Shown here in pieces: positions 60,882 to 64,000 of a DNA stretch of 64,000 nucleotides; position 1 is the first letter of the stretch, and each line of letters begins with the position of its first letter. The notes under the pieces are model-generated. The model was not told the DNA's origin. It saw nothing but the letters and a program-made list of their open reading frames with translations, and ran no database searches. The stretch is from Lewinellaceae bacterium. Its GTDB lineage: Bacteria > Bacteroidota > Bacteroidia > Chitinophagales > Saprospiraceae. The stretch spans positions 1 through 64,000 of the forward strand of contig JACJYA010000016.1 in assembly GCA_020636315.1 (NCBI GenBank), in the 5' to 3' direction. The translations under genes were made by a program, and so were the position numbers.

Positions 60882-62171
60882 ATGAACCTGAAACAATTAC
60901 TCCGTTTGCTCCCCCTCCTGGCCTTCTGCCTGAGTCTCAGCCTTCCGGTGATGGCACAGGAGAACGCGGAGAAACCAGAGGTTGACCATTCTTATAAGCC
61001 ACTCACACTTAAGCTATCGGAAGACGGCAAAAAGTACATCCGCTTCATTGTGTGGCACCAGATGTGGGTGACAAGCAACAACCTCTCGGTTGACAATGCC
61101 AAGACACAATTTACCGCTAGTATCCGCCGTTCCCGTTTCCTGGCCTTTGCCCAGGTATCGCCACGGTTTCTGATCCTGACCCATTTCGGGTTGAACGGTT
61201 TGACTCCTGAGAACCTAACCTCCCTGGGCAACAACGGAGATTCCCCGCAACTCTTCCTGCACGACGCCTGGACCGAATTCAAAGTTTCAAATGATGACGG
61301 CCTGTATATAGGAGCGGGCCTGCACTACTGGAAAGGCCTGACCCGCCTTGCCAACCAAAGTACCCTGAACTTCATGACCCTCGACCAGTCCCGGCCTTTT
61401 GTCCACTGGCATTCTCTGGCCATTACCGACCAGTTTGCCCGCCACCTGGGCATATATGCCAAAGGGCAGTTTGGAAAGTTTGACTACCGGCTGGCCATCA
61501 ACAATCCGGGCAGGAATGGCCTGCAGGCCGACCGAAGCACAAAAGGCAGCAACCTCACTTATGATGGTTTCGCCCAACCGGACAAAGACGGGGACCCGAC
61601 CGGAAATACGATCATCGAAGGGTATTTCCGCTACAATTTCTGGGACAAAGAATCGATTAAGCTCCCCTATCAGGTCGGAACTTACCTGGGAGCCAAAAAG
61701 GTTTTCGGCATTGGCGCAGGTTTCTTTGCCCATCCCAACGGGATGTTCAACAATGCCACCGGTGAACATGAAAGTGTTTCACACTTTGCCGTCGATGCAT
61801 TCCTGGATATGCCTCTGGGCGGTAATGACTGCCTGAATTTTTATGCCGCCTTTATGAGTTTCAATTACGGGGCCAACTACGTCAGCCGCTGGGCAGGCAC
61901 CGGAACGGTGATCTACGGGCAGGTGGGCTATAAATTTCCCAATTCCCGATTTATGCCCTATTTTTCTATGCAGTCGGCCAGTTATGAAGGGTTTGAAGAA
62001 AACCCCAGCGCCCTGGATATTGGCCTGAACTACTTCATCCTTGGCCACAATGCCAAACTTACCCTGGAGTATCATACCATCAGTAACGATATCCGGGAAG
62101 GTGGCACAGATGCCGCCGGCAACATACAGGATATATCCCAGATCCGCCTTCAGGCACACATTTTCTTATAG
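60882..62171 (+). CDS. Outer-membrane porin-like protein
   Basis: 429 aa, signal peptide 1-25 (SLPVMAQ). The mature chain is a beta-barrel pattern: KKYIRFIVWHQMWVTSNN, IRRSRFLAFAQVSPRFLILTHFG, YIGAGLHYWKGLTRLA, HLGIYAKGQFGKFDYRLAINNPG, GYFRYNFWDKESIKLPYQVGTYLGAKKVFGIGAGFF, CLNFYAAFMSFNYGANY, GQVGYKFPNSRFMPYFSMQSASYE, and a last strand LRLQAHIFL-type ending in Leu. It resembles phosphate-selective/short-chain-acid porins. It sits 54 bp before the DUF4212 gene and probably supplies the symporter's substrate across the outer membrane. Confidence 0.82.
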   Translation: MNLKQLLRLLPLLAFCLSLSLPVMAQENAEKPEVDHSYKPLTLKLSEDGKKYIRFIVWHQMWVTSNNLSVDNAKTQFTASIRRSRFLAFAQVSPRFLILTHFGLNGLTPENLTSLGNNGDSPQLFLHDAWTEFKVSNDDGLYIGAGLHYWKGLTRLANQSTLNFMTLDQSRPFVHWHSLAITDQFARHLGIYAKGQFGKFDYRLAINNPGRNGLQADRSTKGSNLTYDGFAQPDKDGDPTGNTIIEGYFRYNFWDKESIKLPYQVGTYLGAKKVFGIGAGFFAHPNGMFNNATGEHESVSHFAVDAFLDMPLGGNDCLNFYAAFMSFNYGANYVSRWAGTGTVIYGQVGYKFPNSRFMPYFSMQSASYEGFEENPSALDIGLNYFILGHNAKLTLEYHTISNDIREGGTDAAGNIQDISQIRLQAHIFL

Positions 62172-62225
62172 GAGGCACATTCAGTTATTTATATATATCT
62201 ATTTCTTAATCAAAACTTTAAGACC

Positions 62226-62489
62226 ATGTCGTCCCTAGACAACAGAGCAAAACACTACTGGAAGGAGAACATCAGGTATGTTGTGATCCTTCTGGCCATC
62301 TGGTTCCTGGTATCCTATGTGTTTGGGATATTCCTGGCCGAGCCACTCAACGCCGTTCGCGTGGGAGGGGCCAAACTGGGTTTCTGGTTCGCCCAACAGG
62401 GGTCCATCTACGTCTTTGTCATTCTGATCTTCGTCTATGTCCGCCTGATGAACAAGCTGGACAAGAAATACGAATTTGATGAGATCTGA
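62226..62489 (+). CDS. DUF4212 sodium:solute symporter small subunit
   Basis: 87 aa with two transmembrane helices (about 19-35 and 57-72): YWKENIRYVVILLAIWFLVSYVFGIFLAEPLNAV, LGFWFAQQGSIYVFVILIFVYVRLMNKLDKKY. This is the TIGR03647-type small subunit always found beside the large symporter, as here (42 bp upstream). It is required for the function of its partner in the family. Confidence 0.95.
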   Translation: MSSLDNRAKHYWKENIRYVVILLAIWFLVSYVFGIFLAEPLNAVRVGGAKLGFWFAQQGSIYVFVILIFVYVRLMNKLDKKYEFDEI

Positions 62490-62531
62490 CCCACGCCTAT
62501 CATTACATCAACCAACTAAACAAAAAGAATC

Positions 62532-64000
<1,469 letters not shown>

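Overview
The window is about 64 kb of chromosome from a Bacteroidota bacterium. The evidence is a SusC/SusD pair, two proteins with type IX secretion (T9SS) C-terminal tails, many Bacteroidota-style lipoprotein signals, TAnnTTTG promoter elements with little use of Shine-Dalgarno sites, and LytTR/propeller regulators. Moderate GC content and gene style suggest the Saprospiria/Lewinella-like branch, but that placement is an inference. No rRNA, tRNA, CRISPR array, insertion sequence or prophage was recognised.

Region 1 (1-1267): the start-proximal part of an acyl-CoA dehydrogenase gene on the minus strand, cut by the window edge. Region 2 (1420-21306, all minus strand): a polysaccharide utilisation locus. 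In transcription order it holds a membrane propeller-HTH regulator, SusC, SusD, a lipoprotein with two LamG-like modules, two PF10091 'glycoamylase/GH144-like' proteins, an esterase-GH3 fusion, a GH43-like lipoprotein and a sulfatase coupled to it by an ATGA overlap. PF10091 enzymes plus GH3 resemble known beta-1,2-glucan loci. The GH43-like enzyme and sulfatase suggest a more complex, possibly sulfated, glycan.

Region 3 (21536-27813): a small lipoprotein, a long AT-rich leader, a T9SS multicopper oxidase, a DUF3810 membrane metallopeptidase-like protein, thioredoxin and a DUF58 protein. Region 4 (27934-32784, minus): outer-membrane barrel, YceI-like protein, propeller histidine kinase and LytTR response regulator, the last three joined by 4-nt overlaps. 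Region 5 (32958-38211): CDF metal transporter, RecF, DUF721 protein, an S8 protease and a methyltransferase.

Region 6 (38285-45199) is the most unusual. A CbxX-type double AAA+ ATPase with two tandem N-terminal beta-rich modules is divergently paired with a Clp/Hsp100-like protein. The latter has a degenerate first AAA+ site, an intact second one and a C-terminus that reads like release factor 2 with its GGQ domain removed. A DUF151/UVR bifunctional-nuclease-like protein follows convergently with no intergenic space. Region 7 (45378-54028): PLP enzyme, small membrane protein, IscA/HesB-type Fe-S protein, T9SS surface protein, NADP-isocitrate dehydrogenase, RuvB and a tandem universal stress protein. 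Region 8 (54205-58077, minus): glycosyltransferase 39-like, META-domain and DUF3298-like lipoproteins and a DnaQ-like exonuclease. Region 9 (58174-64000): a cNMP-CBS-DUF294 protein, a divergent ArsR-like regulator, an outer-membrane protein and the two-subunit (DUF4212 plus large subunit) sodium:solute symporter, the last cut by the window end.

Intergenic DNA carries several strong hairpins. Three share the same architecture (about 13-15 bp perfect arms, a 5-nt TTCCC/TTCCA-type loop, similar but covarying arms), and two of these sit beside a second long-loop inverted repeat, suggesting a dispersed structured repeat family.
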